DNA of 64,000 nt from Sclerodactyla briareus (lineage: Eukaryota; Echinodermata; Holothuroidea; Dendrochirotida; Sclerodactylidae). Positions 1 to 10,670 of this stretch are shown here, one piece after another. Below the pieces are notes generated by a model, which was not told where the DNA came from, did no database searches, and saw only the letters and a program-made list of their open reading frames with translations. The DNA lies in contig JAODTK010004110.1 in the NCBI GenBank assembly GCA_026419785.1, forward strand, positions 248,001 to 312,000, given 5' to 3'. Each line of letters starts with the position of its first letter. Within the stretch, counting starts at the first letter, position 1. A program made the position numbers and the translations under genes.

Positions 1-1172
1 TAACGTTTATTCGCTGGATGAGCACTCCGACGAAAAGTGTGAACGGTTAGAGTGGGTATGAATTACAAAAACAAACAAATAGCGAAATTACACCTAAAAG
101 AATCACGCTTGTAAAACATCACTACGGCTATTATATGTGCGTGTGTAAAGTACAGATTAAGTGTCAGAAATCAGGAAATGACTGGATTTAGTGCAACCTA
201 GCTACAGGCGAGGTGATGATTTATTGTGCCGACGAATTGACACCAACAACACTCTAGTAGGCCTTTGGGCATGCAGTCTCGCCCCGTGTTGTAGAATACC
301 ATGGCGACTTTAGCGGAAAACGATAAAGGGACCCCGCTTTTGTTAATGAGGTTTGATGAGCGGTGTCGGTGTGGGGGGAGGGGCTCTAGGGGCTCAGCAG
401 AGGCTACTCCTGGTTACTTTGTAGTTAGTGAGCGTCCCAGATACGATCGAGTGCTACATTCGTTCTTTGTTTGTGTTTTTTCTTTTGGGGGGGGGGGGGA
501 ATATGGAAAATCCGCGTTTTTGACGAACCCCACATTAGATTCGGGGCACCACGGGGGAACACAACACTGACCCCACCACCTCGTTGGCGACGTCACTGTT
601 TTGATGGTATGTAGAGGTAGGCTATATAGGCCTATAAACAAGAACTAACGCAAAAAGAGCGGTCTGTCTCGGATGTGCATGTACACGTATGTTCCCTATT
701 TACAATGCTGTACCCGCGTATTCGTGACACCTCTTGTCTTGGGCCAATAATCAACTCTGATCACAGAGTACTCATATTTTCAAACACAGGTGATCCCAAA
801 CTATTTATTCAAACGGGGTACCATTTCACATCTCCATGGTGCCACTGAGTACCACCGTACGGCATGGCCAGTTAAAAGATTCTGGAAAAAATAGGTGGGT
901 GGGGGGCCTATAGCCTCCAGTCGTCGCCGTCCTGGTGGAGGGGCCGAGGAGTCCATTTCAGGTGGTGTCTTCTCCCTTTGTCATTATTGAAGAATTCGAA
1001 CCCTCACAGCAAGCTGGTGCAATAGACCTTCAGTTGTAGCCAACACGGTGTACCACCCCGCGTACAACCGTGAGAGTCCAAAAGTAACCACTGGTGGGGG
1101 GTACGCGTACCATAGGTTGGGTACCCTTGTCTCATGATCCTCACCTAATCATGACTCTGAGCAGTCAATAAA
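1..1172. other. No gene seen; low-information sequence
   Basis: I see no exon, domain or RNA gene here. Short open frames exist on both strands, but their composition is random and they contain a G-run near 487-499. Nothing matches another part of this window until the dispersed repeat that starts at about 1173. Confidence 0.5.
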
Positions 1173-1768
1173 GCTCCATTCAGCCTTAGAAATATTCGAG
1201 AAATAAGCATCGATGATGTTGAAAATGAAGAACAATCAAAATTACAGCACTCAAATAATTTCTATTTTGGAGAGAACGGTTGAGAGAACGGTGACCAGTT
1301 GGTGAATTCTCAAAAAAAGCCGGCCGGTCGGCGAGATTTTTTTCCCAGGGTGGGAAAGGCCAATGGCCAATTGAACGCTATTCCAGACATGTGACATGTT
1401 TTTTTACATTTTTGAAAGACCACTTTCTGGAACATTATTTCTCACTTTTCTCATCACCATCGGATCGGCGGCGGCTCTAGGGACGGAATTCTAGGCGCCT
1501 GATCTGAACCATAACCTTGATTTTAAACACATTTGCGATTTCCTGAAAATCGGATCTGGCCTCTCCGACCCTGGGAATAAAAAATTAGCAGCCGGCCGTA
1601 ACGAATGTGTCGTTTCGCTACGGAGACCTATTCCACGAAATTCGGATTGGACCTAATGCTAATCGTTTCGACTCTGACAATTTTTTTTTTTCAATTTTCA
1701 TATCATCAATATAATAGATTACTACAGTATGGGTAGCTTCGTGACTGGGAAGAAGGAAGGACATTTAT
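1173..1768 (+). repeat. Dispersed repeat D, copy 1 (interrupted by a MITE)
   Basis: This is one of three same-strand copies of a ~310-350 bp repeat; the others are at 19435-19785 and 45239-45545. Shared landmarks, in order, are CATTCAGCCTT, a GGAGAA..GGTGA segment, AAAGCCGGCCGG, a TTTCGC..CTATTCCACGAAA segment, CCTAAT..TATCGTTTC and GGAGGACAT at the end. This copy is longer because a ~264-bp element sits in its GCCGGCCG site. The copies look roughly 20-25% diverged. No coding capacity and no tRNA-like promoter was seen, so its class is unknown. Confidence 0.8.
1327..1590. mobile_element. Nested MITE, ~264 bp, probably 8-bp TSD
   Basis: The two ends are inverted repeats: ATTTTTTTCCCAGGGTGGGA on the left against GACCCTGGGAATAAAAAAT on the right, both next to GGCC. 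It interrupts repeat D exactly at GCCGGCCG. That octamer stands on both sides (about 1318-1326 and 1591-1598) but only once in the other D copies, as expected of an 8-bp target duplication of hAT type. The octamer is itself part of a palindromic GC-rich site, so the exact boundary is uncertain by a few bases. The inside is non-coding. Confidence 0.65.
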
Positions 1769-3538
1769 TATCATGAGAGGTCATTATTTTCACAGAATAT
1801 CGATGTTTGTCGCGAAATCGGAGGGCAAAACATTTTCGGAGAATCGAATCAACAGGACCATCAATTCGCACATTTTTTACCGGTTATTGCCAAACAAAAG
1901 GCCGATTTTGCAATTAACTGCATGGAAAAAACAAATGGATGGCAACAGAAACGCAATGAAGAATAATTAAAAACGTACAAGGAATGTCGAAAGGGCGTTA
2001 TATAGGCTGCGCCATACTGGTTAGAAGTCCGAATTGCGATAGGTTTACCACTGAATTCCGACACATTCACAATATGCTACGTACAAATGGCTGTCAGAAC
2101 TTCGTCGGGATTTCTCTCTGGATAAGGTCAATGCTGTTCTTGCACCTAACTCAATCATGCAGTAGATTAATTGTTTGACAACTATACGGCTTTGGTTTAC
2201 AGAGCGGTACCAGACTTACACATAACATACATAGTAAGTAACACGGGTATGTCCAAGAAGAACCTGGCGTAGCCGCATTTCCAAAGAACATTCACCCCAT
2301 TCCGGTCGGCTCAGGACAAAACCACACCGGCCGCCTCCTGCCTCGACCCCGCTGTTCCCGTAAATTAAATTTTCGCTCCACGCTGGGCGAATCCGTCCCA
2401 GGCCGCTAGATCCCTGGTATAGACTATGATGTTCCCGAGATCGAGGGTCGCCCCACTGAGCCGGAAATTTAGAAGGTGGCGAACCGAAATTTGTTATGAA
2501 GTGGAGATGAATGTGTATTTTTCGGTGTTCGGGTGGAGGAAAGTTCAAAGTACGACGGAGTCAGAGTATTAGTGTTCCTATATGCGTCGCTGTAAACTCG
2601 ACGCGCGACCTCGTTTGACCAGCGGCGGGTCGGTTTTCCTATCTCCCGTGTGGTCGCGCGGCTCAATGGCTGCCTGGCTGCGAGAGGACACGGCGGAGTC
2701 AGCGCAGCGAGCAGCCGCGGAGGATGGGAGGAGGGGGTCGCGAACTTCCCCGACCCATGGAGATTTGAGTGCCATCCCCTCTTAGCGCGATTGACATCTC
2801 GAGAGACTACTCACGGCATGCCTACTGCCGCTCGGAGACAAACAACTGGTCGATCTGACATGTCCGATACTTTGATAATATGGAGTAGCCCACTCGCCAG
2901 GACCGACCCCATCCCTTGATGCGATGTAGCAAACTACAGAAAATATCGAAGCCACTCTTTGTATAAATGGAATTTCAGGAAATACAGCTCGAATCGAAAC
3001 ATTTACAACTTTGGAATTTCGTGATTTTAAAACTGGAGTGGCACCGCCGTCAGGCGGCAACTGGCAATAACCGACAGCGTGTTTTGCGGGACATCCAGTT
3101 CGGTGGGATAGGATTCCACAGGATATACCTTAGGTATGAAATAGTTCCGACATACCGTGAGACGATGTTTAGCTTGACGATATGGAAAACGGGTGCCGTC
3201 AATTTATTACTAGGTGTAGTAGTGAGACGATATTAATGGTCGTCAAGGCCAAACGCTCCAGCGGCCTTTTCCCCATAAAAGTACATGACGGTTTATCAAG
3301 CAAGCGCAATCATATATTGGCCTTGAGTAGATGCGGGCAAATACTGTATGAAATAGGCCCATGGGCCTGGATGTACCAAATTACCAAGTCCCGAACTGAA
3401 CGAGAGAAGAGGAACGGAAATGGTACCAGTATTATGGGGCTGTGCATGCTTTCGTTTCTTTTCTTTTAAATGTAGTAACATGAACAATCTTATTGAAAAT
3501 TATTTCATATCGACTGAGGAATCTGATTAGGATGATGT
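1769..3538. other. No recognisable gene
   Basis: Several open frames of 60-110 codons lie on both strands (for example 2216-2548 minus and 2650-2919 plus), overlapping each other. None shows a domain, and their residue mix is that of random translation. A GC-richer patch lies at 2580-2800. Confidence 0.45.
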
Positions 3539-3810
3539 CTCAACTTGCTTGCGTCTAATTGCTGTAGAACCCAGCGAATTCAGATTAATGGTGCTCTTTC
3601 CGATCCGAGCCGGTTGTATGTGGCATTCCTCAGGGATCTATTCTAGGACCATTGTTTTTCATATTATATATAAATGATATGAATCTCTCGTTAAAATATA
3701 GTACGTGTGGCATGTATGATAACGGACAAGAATGTTTTATGCGCTGGATACATACAGACCTAACTGATAAATTACTGCTGACAAGTGTGAAATGGCGAGT
3801 GTGAAAGGGA
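3539..3810 (+). pseudogene. Non-LTR retrotransposon reverse transcriptase fragment
   Basis: Reading from 3619, the frame gives CGIPQGSILGPLFFILYIND, the hallmark block of LINE reverse transcriptases (the segment before the catalytic YADD box). Just upstream, in another frame, a stretch from about 3543 reads NRTQ-like then QINGALSD, which in CR1/L2/Jockey-type elements directly precedes that block. A one-base frame shift therefore lies near 3600. Downstream the expected F/YADD box is not intact; only MYDNG is seen, followed by stops. This is a dead, truncated piece with no endonuclease domain. The family is inferred only as far as CR1/L2/Jockey-like. Confidence 0.85.
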
Positions 3811-4319
3811 ACAATAGCGAGAGTACCAGTGACCATGGTGGAAACGAATCTCCAAACCGTGAATATAGGGTTTTTGATACACATTTTTATCGTTAGCCAG
3901 TTTGAAAACTAGATGCGATCGAAAGGTACACTCGGGTAAGTGGGTTCACGTGATCACCACTGGAGTGCAAACGTAATTGGGACGTCACACTCACGAAAAA
4001 AATATACAGTGTTGAGTAATATAAGAACTCCAAAACTTATCAAGTAACATTTTACAATGTCTGTAGGTCCGCCCTATGTTATTTTACTAAGCCTTTGTAA
4101 CATTGACTACACTCTAAAAAATTGTGGGTACAAATATCACCTGGGAAATTTAATGTCCTTTACCCAGTCTGGGTAAACATTTCAACATTTTGTACCAACA
4201 TTTTCCCCAGAGTGTAGCGTGAATCCAGGGCCACATTAAACGTACTGTTTGGGGGCATTGTTTCAAGAAACCTGTACTGTATATGCCGATGGGTACAGCT
4301 ACTATTAATGTGAACCTAC

Positions 4320-5222
4320 CTCTTGTCTCTGATGTTCCGATAGCTCGTGCTGTGGTTGTTGCTGTGATATGCCGCCCCCACACATTTTGTCCTCTTTGGC
4401 AGCTCTGTTTCCGTAGTTTTGTGTTTGTTATTATTACCATCACGACCGATGGCCTCTGCATTTTCGGTCCAGACCATAATTTCCCATTGTCGTCGTACCG
4501 CATGATAGAGTCTTCTCCGAAGTTCCTTGGATCGAATAAATGACGATCTTTAACACTCAAGTCAATTAATTCTTCTTCACCGTTGATTGAATGCGTTCGA
4601 GTCTCCAGGCGCGGACGTGGCTTGTGATCTCTATCGGTGTACAATTAGAGAGTGTTTCAATTCCATGCTCAGCACTTATGAACGACGAAGACGAGTAAAG
4701 CAGTAGTAATAATCTTTCAACGGGTGACCATCATCGTATCAAAATGCACGAAAAATACCCATAGGCGTAAGTTTCGGAGATTCGAAGCTGCCACCGAATT
4801 CGAGAGTAGAGAATGTCCGATTATTATTTCGCATTTGGCCATCCGAAAGTGGCCCAACAGTTATCGGAGAGGGTTGTGTCAGGGGTGCCGGAGAGGGCGC
4901 GGGTGGAAACCCTGAGCGGTGCTCTTGAAGGTCCACTGGTGTTTGGCTCAGAAGCTCCAGAGGTGAATTCATCGTTACATCGCTCGACTGAATTACATGA
5001 TGTTCCCGGTTATCGTTCGCGTTCAGATCGACTGAAGTACTGGAGTAAGGGCCGTCCCATCCTGAACACGGTTCCTCCATGACATCGCAGGGCATTCGAG
5101 AGATCTTTTTCGGTCGGTGACCTTTCCCCCTTCTCGACACAATAACCCAGTCTATCCGGGGGTGACAATCCGGGTAAGTTTCTGGTATTTCGTGATGCGT
5201 GTCGTTAAGTTCTGAGATTTCT
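4320..5222 (-). CDS. Candidate coding exon(s), unknown protein, low complexity
   Basis: The minus strand is open for about 160 codons from near 5222 down to 4738, and again from 4644 to 4150 in another frame. The first stretch is rich in S, T, P, N and D (for example FPPAPSPAPLTQPSP and SSTSVDLNANDN), like a disordered cytoplasmic tail. The second has NGEEELIDLSVKDRHLF and then a Q/H-rich part that ends at a good donor, ACAAGAG|GTAGGT (exon edge at 4320). No start codon, conserved domain or homologous family is recognised. The opposite strand is also partly open, so chance cannot be excluded. If real, the two parts are joined by a frame shift or a short intron at 4645-4738. Confidence 0.3.
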
Positions 5223-6594
5223 ACTGTTCACTCGCGGACTTCCACGGCATGCAACATTCAGCGAATCCTGCTCATGGAGCGCTCTTACATCGTGTCCTGT
5301 AGGAATCCGGGTACCACACGGAGTTAGCGGCCGTGTCATTTCACACAAATTCAGCCATTCTCCAGTCCTGAGTATAAGGATCTTATTCAACAATGTAACT
5401 AATCACAGATAATCCAATTCGATGAGCCGATATTCACTGGGTAAAAAATATAGCGTTCATCGCATCGATTATACCTCTGAATGTGACGGAAATCGCTCAA
5501 GGTTTTCACGATAGCCTATTCATAACTACCGTCTGCTATATTTACCGCAGAACAGGATTAACCGAGAAAACGCTTTCAATTCCCATGGGCGAACTATCTA
5601 TCTATTCAAGTTGACCATCACCTACTAAACTTCATTACACCCGTATACATTGCTAGACAAATTTATGGACCAGTTGTAAACAGAAAATTATCGCCGTAAC
5701 TGCAGTTTCTTATTTTTATTATGTCAGTAAAATACTCGATAAATGTCATCGCCAAACATAGCGACGGCGGCAGGGTCTGTTACGTAATCGAGGGGTGTGA
5801 ATATTCGAGAGGAAGAGTCCGTGAGGCGGTATCCACTATTCGAGCCTGACTGCCTGGGCCCTGGCAGCTGGAAAGTTTAGGGAAAAGTGCATTCATTGAC
5901 CACACGGAAAGGGAAAAATACGAGTTACTCCCAGTCTTCCCATACAGGAAACATGAACAAATAAAAAAACACAATTTTGCGTATTGATTTTTGTCATTTT
6001 TATGGTTATATGATGCATATAATATTTAAAAAAAAAAAAAAAAAAAAACACCCAAACAAAAAAAAAATTCAGATTATTTCTGTCCTAGTCAAAATTCCAA
6101 GTTTGTGAATCTAAACTATTTTCAGACTACGGTTCCATTTCGGTCTACGTCGATTCCTGAATATTTTTGAGCGTGATGATCGATGTTATAGGATTATTGA
6201 ACAAATCTGTTTCTTAGCATAATATACCATAGAACGAAACCAATGTTTTTCGTATTATTTATTAACATTCTACGCGCCATATCACTGCATGCTTAACTTC
6301 GTGATCATATTATAACTGGTTTTGATAATAGGCAAACTTCAGCTTTTGTGATCGTTGATCTTACAAAAGCCTGTGTCACGGAAACACGTATCTTGATAAA
6401 GGAAAGAAAGAAACCTTCTGCCGGGACGTGTGCGAGTTTTTTTTGTACACACGAAATTGGCCATGGTGTAAACTCCGAAACAAATCGTCACATAAAGGTC
6501 CGTTTTGCGTGTCGAGTGATCAAGAACCACAGTAGATAAGATTGATGTACAACAGCGGCAATTGCAGTGCCCCTACTTAGCACTATTATCCCTG
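5223..6594. other. AT-rich stretch, no gene seen
   Basis: No supported exon. A long A-run occupies about 6029-6067, with a smaller interruption. The open frames at 6339-6539 are overlapping shadows on the two strands. Confidence 0.45.
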
Positions 6595-7200
6595 CAGCAC
6601 TTTCGTCTCCGCCGGCACAGCCGCCGCCGCCACCGGTGTCACCTGCCACCCGAAAACTCCAAGGCTGTAGCGCAATAACTCTTTAACACTCCATCCGATT
6701 GATATGAAAACTTGGTACACCTGTCCGCCCTAGTTGGGAGAAATCTCGGATGAGTTCGAAAGTGGACAGCACTGCATGTCGGCTCTGCCCTCTATTTTGT
6801 GGGTTTTACACGAAATACAGAGTTAGTTCGATTACACATGGAACTTTGTGGGGGGGACCAAAAGTTGGGTCCCAATAACATGACGTTGATTTCAGGTCAC
6901 CAGAGGTCAAATTTGTTTTTTTGTTGCTGTTTTTTCTCGATTTTCTAACTTTGTCAGATTGAAACAAAAACTCGGTGGATGTGGACTGTTGTTAGTCCTG
7001 AAAAAAAATAAAGGTCATTTCAAGGTCACAGGAGGTCAATTTGCATTAGATCATGCATGTCCCCCAAAAATTTGTTGTATTTAAACAAAACTTGAGGGAA
7101 TGTGGACTACAGTGGTCGCTGAAAAAAGGTAGGGCATTTTGAAGAACACTGGAGGTCAAAGTGATTCCACCATAAACGAGGTCACAAGGCTTTTCTGCCG
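6595..7200 (+). repeat. Repeat with ~115-bp internal units and AGGTCA half-sites
   Basis: After a GCC-rich start (about 6600-6650), the sequence falls into about three degenerate units. The units share a GTGGACT..G..AGTC/TGGTCGCTGAAAAAA core and end in an AGGTCA cluster (6894-6909, 7012-7038, 7153-7158, 7179-7184). A related stretch with the same GCC block and a GGAGGTCAATTT run lies at about 25090-25440. It looks like an old interspersed repeat; I cannot name the family. Confidence 0.55.
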
Positions 7201-7695
7201 GGATGGGATTATACAAGTCGGCGGTTTACCAGCCTGACATGTCTAGTTCTCATATTAGTGACATGCCATATTCACGACCATTCTATTTGCAGATCATAGT
7301 GTTCATCAAAATCGTGAACCTTGAGTATGGATCGTAATAAGCAACCATCACATAATTTCAGTGTTTCTTGATATTGGTTAAATTCAATTGAAACTTTCGT
7401 TGATTACGGAGAAGACTAACTTCATGATATTCGACAACATAATTAATACCGTGCACCCCATATGACATTATTTACCCGGATTCAAAAATGACGAAATCTC
7501 GAGATTTGCCTGCCTCACTGCCTCCACATAGCATAGGAAAGCCAATGATAACATTTTGAAGACTGAAAGAGACAATGTCATTACAATGTTTGATTCCTGC
7601 ATGCGAGACAGTGAGACAATATTTATTCCGCATTCTCTTTAGTTCCTTTTTTCATCCAGTTACAATTATCCCCGCTATTGTATTCATTCTATGAA

Positions 7696-8231
7696 AGGAC
7701 AACTGCAAGATAAGAGGCTAGTATATTAGCTGAAGAAAAATTGAATGGGTCAGTCCAAATCCAAGTTCATACGACTTTCCGTTACAGAGGTTACTGTCTT
7801 GAAGTCTGTGAGTGTATTGTGCAAGATCGGAAAGCATCCCATCATGCAATAATAAATAATATCATATATACTTGCCAATCCTGCAAACAATCTTGAAAAG
7901 CATCCAGTCTAGGGCAGAGGATTGCTGTATGTAGTGGGTTACTAGGTGTATATTGTTACTTCGATGAGAGAAAGAGAACTTCTGCTAAATGTTGACTTAT
8001 TCAACAGAATGAAAAAATGAAATACATGAAATAACCTCTCGGGTTGTCCATGTGTGACGTAGTGCGTCATTGCGCAAATGGGATTCTCTCCAATTCTCTA
8101 CATAATTGACCAAACTTCGAAGGTCAATAACTCCACATAGGAACATCGTATTGAATATGGATTTTTGGACCTATAAATACAGTCTCCATTCTCCACGATA
8201 AACGGTATGTTGTATCCAAGCTGCAGTGTCC
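7696..8231 (+). mobile_element. Truncated copy of the long-inverted-repeat element
   Basis: It begins AGGACAACTGC and ends GCAGTGTCCC, like the complete copy at 18433-19205. Long matches run through AGTTCATACGACTTTC, the GATCG.AAAGCAT.CCATCATGCAATA stretch and ACATAGGAACATCGTAT. Most of the left inverted repeat is missing, so the copy is shorter (about 536 against 773 bp). Non-coding. Confidence 0.75.
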
Positions 8232-10309
8232 CATAAAGAGGCATTGTCGTCTGAGTTTTGTTTCATATTCCCGGACGTTCTTTTAGACGCCGAAGTGAGA
8301 TATTAAGAGAGTACAAATGCACCGTCGGTTACAACGGGCTGAGGGGGTCAGTTGTGAGCAATGGGAAACTATATACCAGTATCAGGTCCAAACACATTTC
8401 ATACGATGTTCTTTGTTCCAACGTTCAATTTCGTCATTCTAAGTAAAACATTTAGGAGGAATGCTCCGTGCCAGCCCATTTGAGGCAAAGACCGCTGGTT
8501 CTCCTGAACACAACTCATGTCCAGTCCAAGGCTTAGCTTGGGTCGGCGGTTGGGGGTGAGGTTGACATTGCAATAATTGGAGGATAAACTGTAGGAAGGC
8601 CTCACGTGATGTGCAGTGTAGCGTATTGTAAGTGAATGTGTGAATGCAGTCGACACTTTCAGTCGCCAGGTAAATGACATGCAGGCAGACGAGGAAATAT
8701 CGTATGATAATCATATATACATATATATTGCCCTTAACTAGGATACCATACCGGCCGTATACTTTATAAACGTTCCGTATACGTCAATGCTATATCAGTG
8801 CTTACTCCTCCAGGAGATCTTTTAAGGAATATCTAAGGGAGCGGCGGTCCGGGTATTCTACGATGCTTACTATAGAAGAGCATATACACCAGTAGCCTAC
8901 ACCGTGCAGGTTATGACACAAGGTCGGCGCGTATATATGATAATAATGTTAGGATATAGTAAAAATCCGATAACTGAAATTTGGAGCAGGAGACCTAGAG
9001 GTTACCACGTGACATGACAGTTTCTCGTGGAGAATAACATTGCTTCTCGATTATAAGCATTTGGAAATTGCTGCATTAAATGGACCATTTTGAGTTTTGA
9101 ACAGCAAGGCAACTGAAATAATTCATTTGAAATGGGTCACCTTTCTCTTTCTTATAAGCTGTGCTTTGTTCCCCTTAAACACAAAGACCTACATTTGTGT
9201 ATAGTCTAAGAGTGTGAAGAATTCGTGAAGTTAACAATCATCGATAGTGCTGGGACCCCTGTCAACGAGGCCAACTTTATGGGGGACTGCTGCCACGACC
9301 CCGGCTCCACCCCCTGCCGGGCGCAGCTATGCGCGGGACCGCAGTGTAAAAATAACACCCACTACCCCAGGCTCGTGGTAACCCGGCGAACCATTTCAAG
9401 GTCGCAGACTGACAGAGAACTGCCCAAGGCGCATGTGTGTGTAGCTGAGTGGAACCAGCGCATACCCGTTGAAAACTTCCCAGTCGTTCAAACCTCTTAT
9501 ATGTCGGGGCTTTGTTTTTGTTTCACTACCGCCACCCTTGTTTGGAGTTGGTTAAAACAGTGGCCTAGCCTCAGCCAGTTTATAGAATTTGGCACGCTGA
9601 GCCTAATCGATAGTGTCACCAAATTGTTTCGGGTATTATTCCGACGTTGCTAATTGCCAAAGGGCGACATTTTTCATACATGAGTTATAGCACTCTATAA
9701 CTTTCCGAGCAATGTTAAGGACATAATAGGCGCCGATTCCTGCCGAGATGGGACGAGGCTTAAGAACATGTCCCCGGTATTCCATAATACGCCAATTACC
9801 TTTAAACTTTGTTACAGTACCTTTTTAGTAATAGCCGTAAAACCACCCTTCACCCCTAATTTGGCGTTCAAAATTTGGGACGAATTGAAGACATTTTACC
9901 CTCGAAAAAGGCTTACGGGTTGGTTTGACTGTTGGCGCCGCGGAGCGCCAGTTGGAATTATGATTAAGCTATTAAGGGTTATATTAGGAAAATGGGTTAA
10001 TCGATCGGGTATTCCTTCTAATGATAGTAATAATACTCAGTTTTCGTATAGTACTTTATCAATGTTCGTACAGTATCCAAGCGGTCAGCGGATTCCACCC
10101 CTAATCATTAAAGTGATTTAGTTGCAAAACCCACATATATTAGTGCGTACTCCCTGTTATTATCCCGACGCACCAAACCGGTATACATACGTACACACAT
10201 ACATATAAAAAAAAAAGAATGGCTTATACGCAATTCCAAGCGCAGAACAGAGCATAATGAAAATTAAACAAGAACAAACATCGAACCTACAACACAACCA
10301 ACCTATTCT
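8232..10309. other. No recognised gene; two longish open frames
   Basis: Plus-strand frames of 142 codons (9225-9653) and 117 codons (9768-10121) are open, but I recognise no domain, start context or splice pattern. Frames of this length are expected by chance in 64 kb. A dinucleotide-like ATACATAC stretch lies at about 10181-10206. Confidence 0.4.
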
Positions 10310-10505
10310 AGCAGACCAACGAATTACACGAGAATGCGTGTGTGATTTCAGGTTCTTCTTAAAAAAAAACTGTAAAGTCCTTTTCCTAATTCTTTGTGGA
10401 AAGGAATTCCACAATAGTGAACCAGCTACACAAAAAGCCTCGTCTCCTCCGACCACCCTATTTGTGTCACTTCGTCGTGTAATGTGGAGGACTTGACAAG
10501 AAGAG
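10310..10505 (-). pseudogene. LINE C-terminal remnant (LWNS motif)
   Basis: The minus strand reads VVGGDEAFCVAGSLLWNSFP, then a charged FKKNLKSH segment. This is the pattern found just after the reverse transcriptase in CR1/L2/Jockey-type elements (RAFSVAAPxLWNSLP...FKxxLKTHLF). It is in one frame from about 10500 to 10320, then ends in AT-rich sequence. Only the 3' end is present, which is typical of 5'-truncated LINE insertions. The LINE family cannot be set without alignment. Confidence 0.75.
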
Positions 10506-10569
10506 CAACCGCATGCGGCGTTTTTTATTTTTGCAAGTCACTCCACAAGATACTCACTTTAACACGTGG

Positions 10570-10670
10570 GTAGCGTGGAGCAATCGAACTGCGAAAAAAC
10601 CTTGGCTTATCTAGATTATTCAAACCCAGCTCCGATTGACTGACTGAGCTAACCCGTTTACCGACAGACG
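10570..10670 (-). repeat. tRNA-like sequence, possible SINE head
   Basis: On the minus strand, GGTTAGCTCAGTCAGT resembles a tRNA A-box region, and AGTTCGATTGC about 75 bases downstream resembles a B box. No cloverleaf with paired acceptor ends is evident, so this is more likely a decayed tRNA-derived SINE head than a tRNA gene. Confidence 0.35.

Noticed and set aside
9225-10121. Two consecutive open frames (142 and 117 codons) as a gene
   Set aside because: No domain, no splice or start context, and composition like random translation. Several frames of this size are expected by chance in a window of this length.
10570-10670. Functional tRNA gene
   Set aside because: A-box- and B-box-like words are present, but acceptor and anticodon stems cannot be paired. 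A SINE remnant is likelier.
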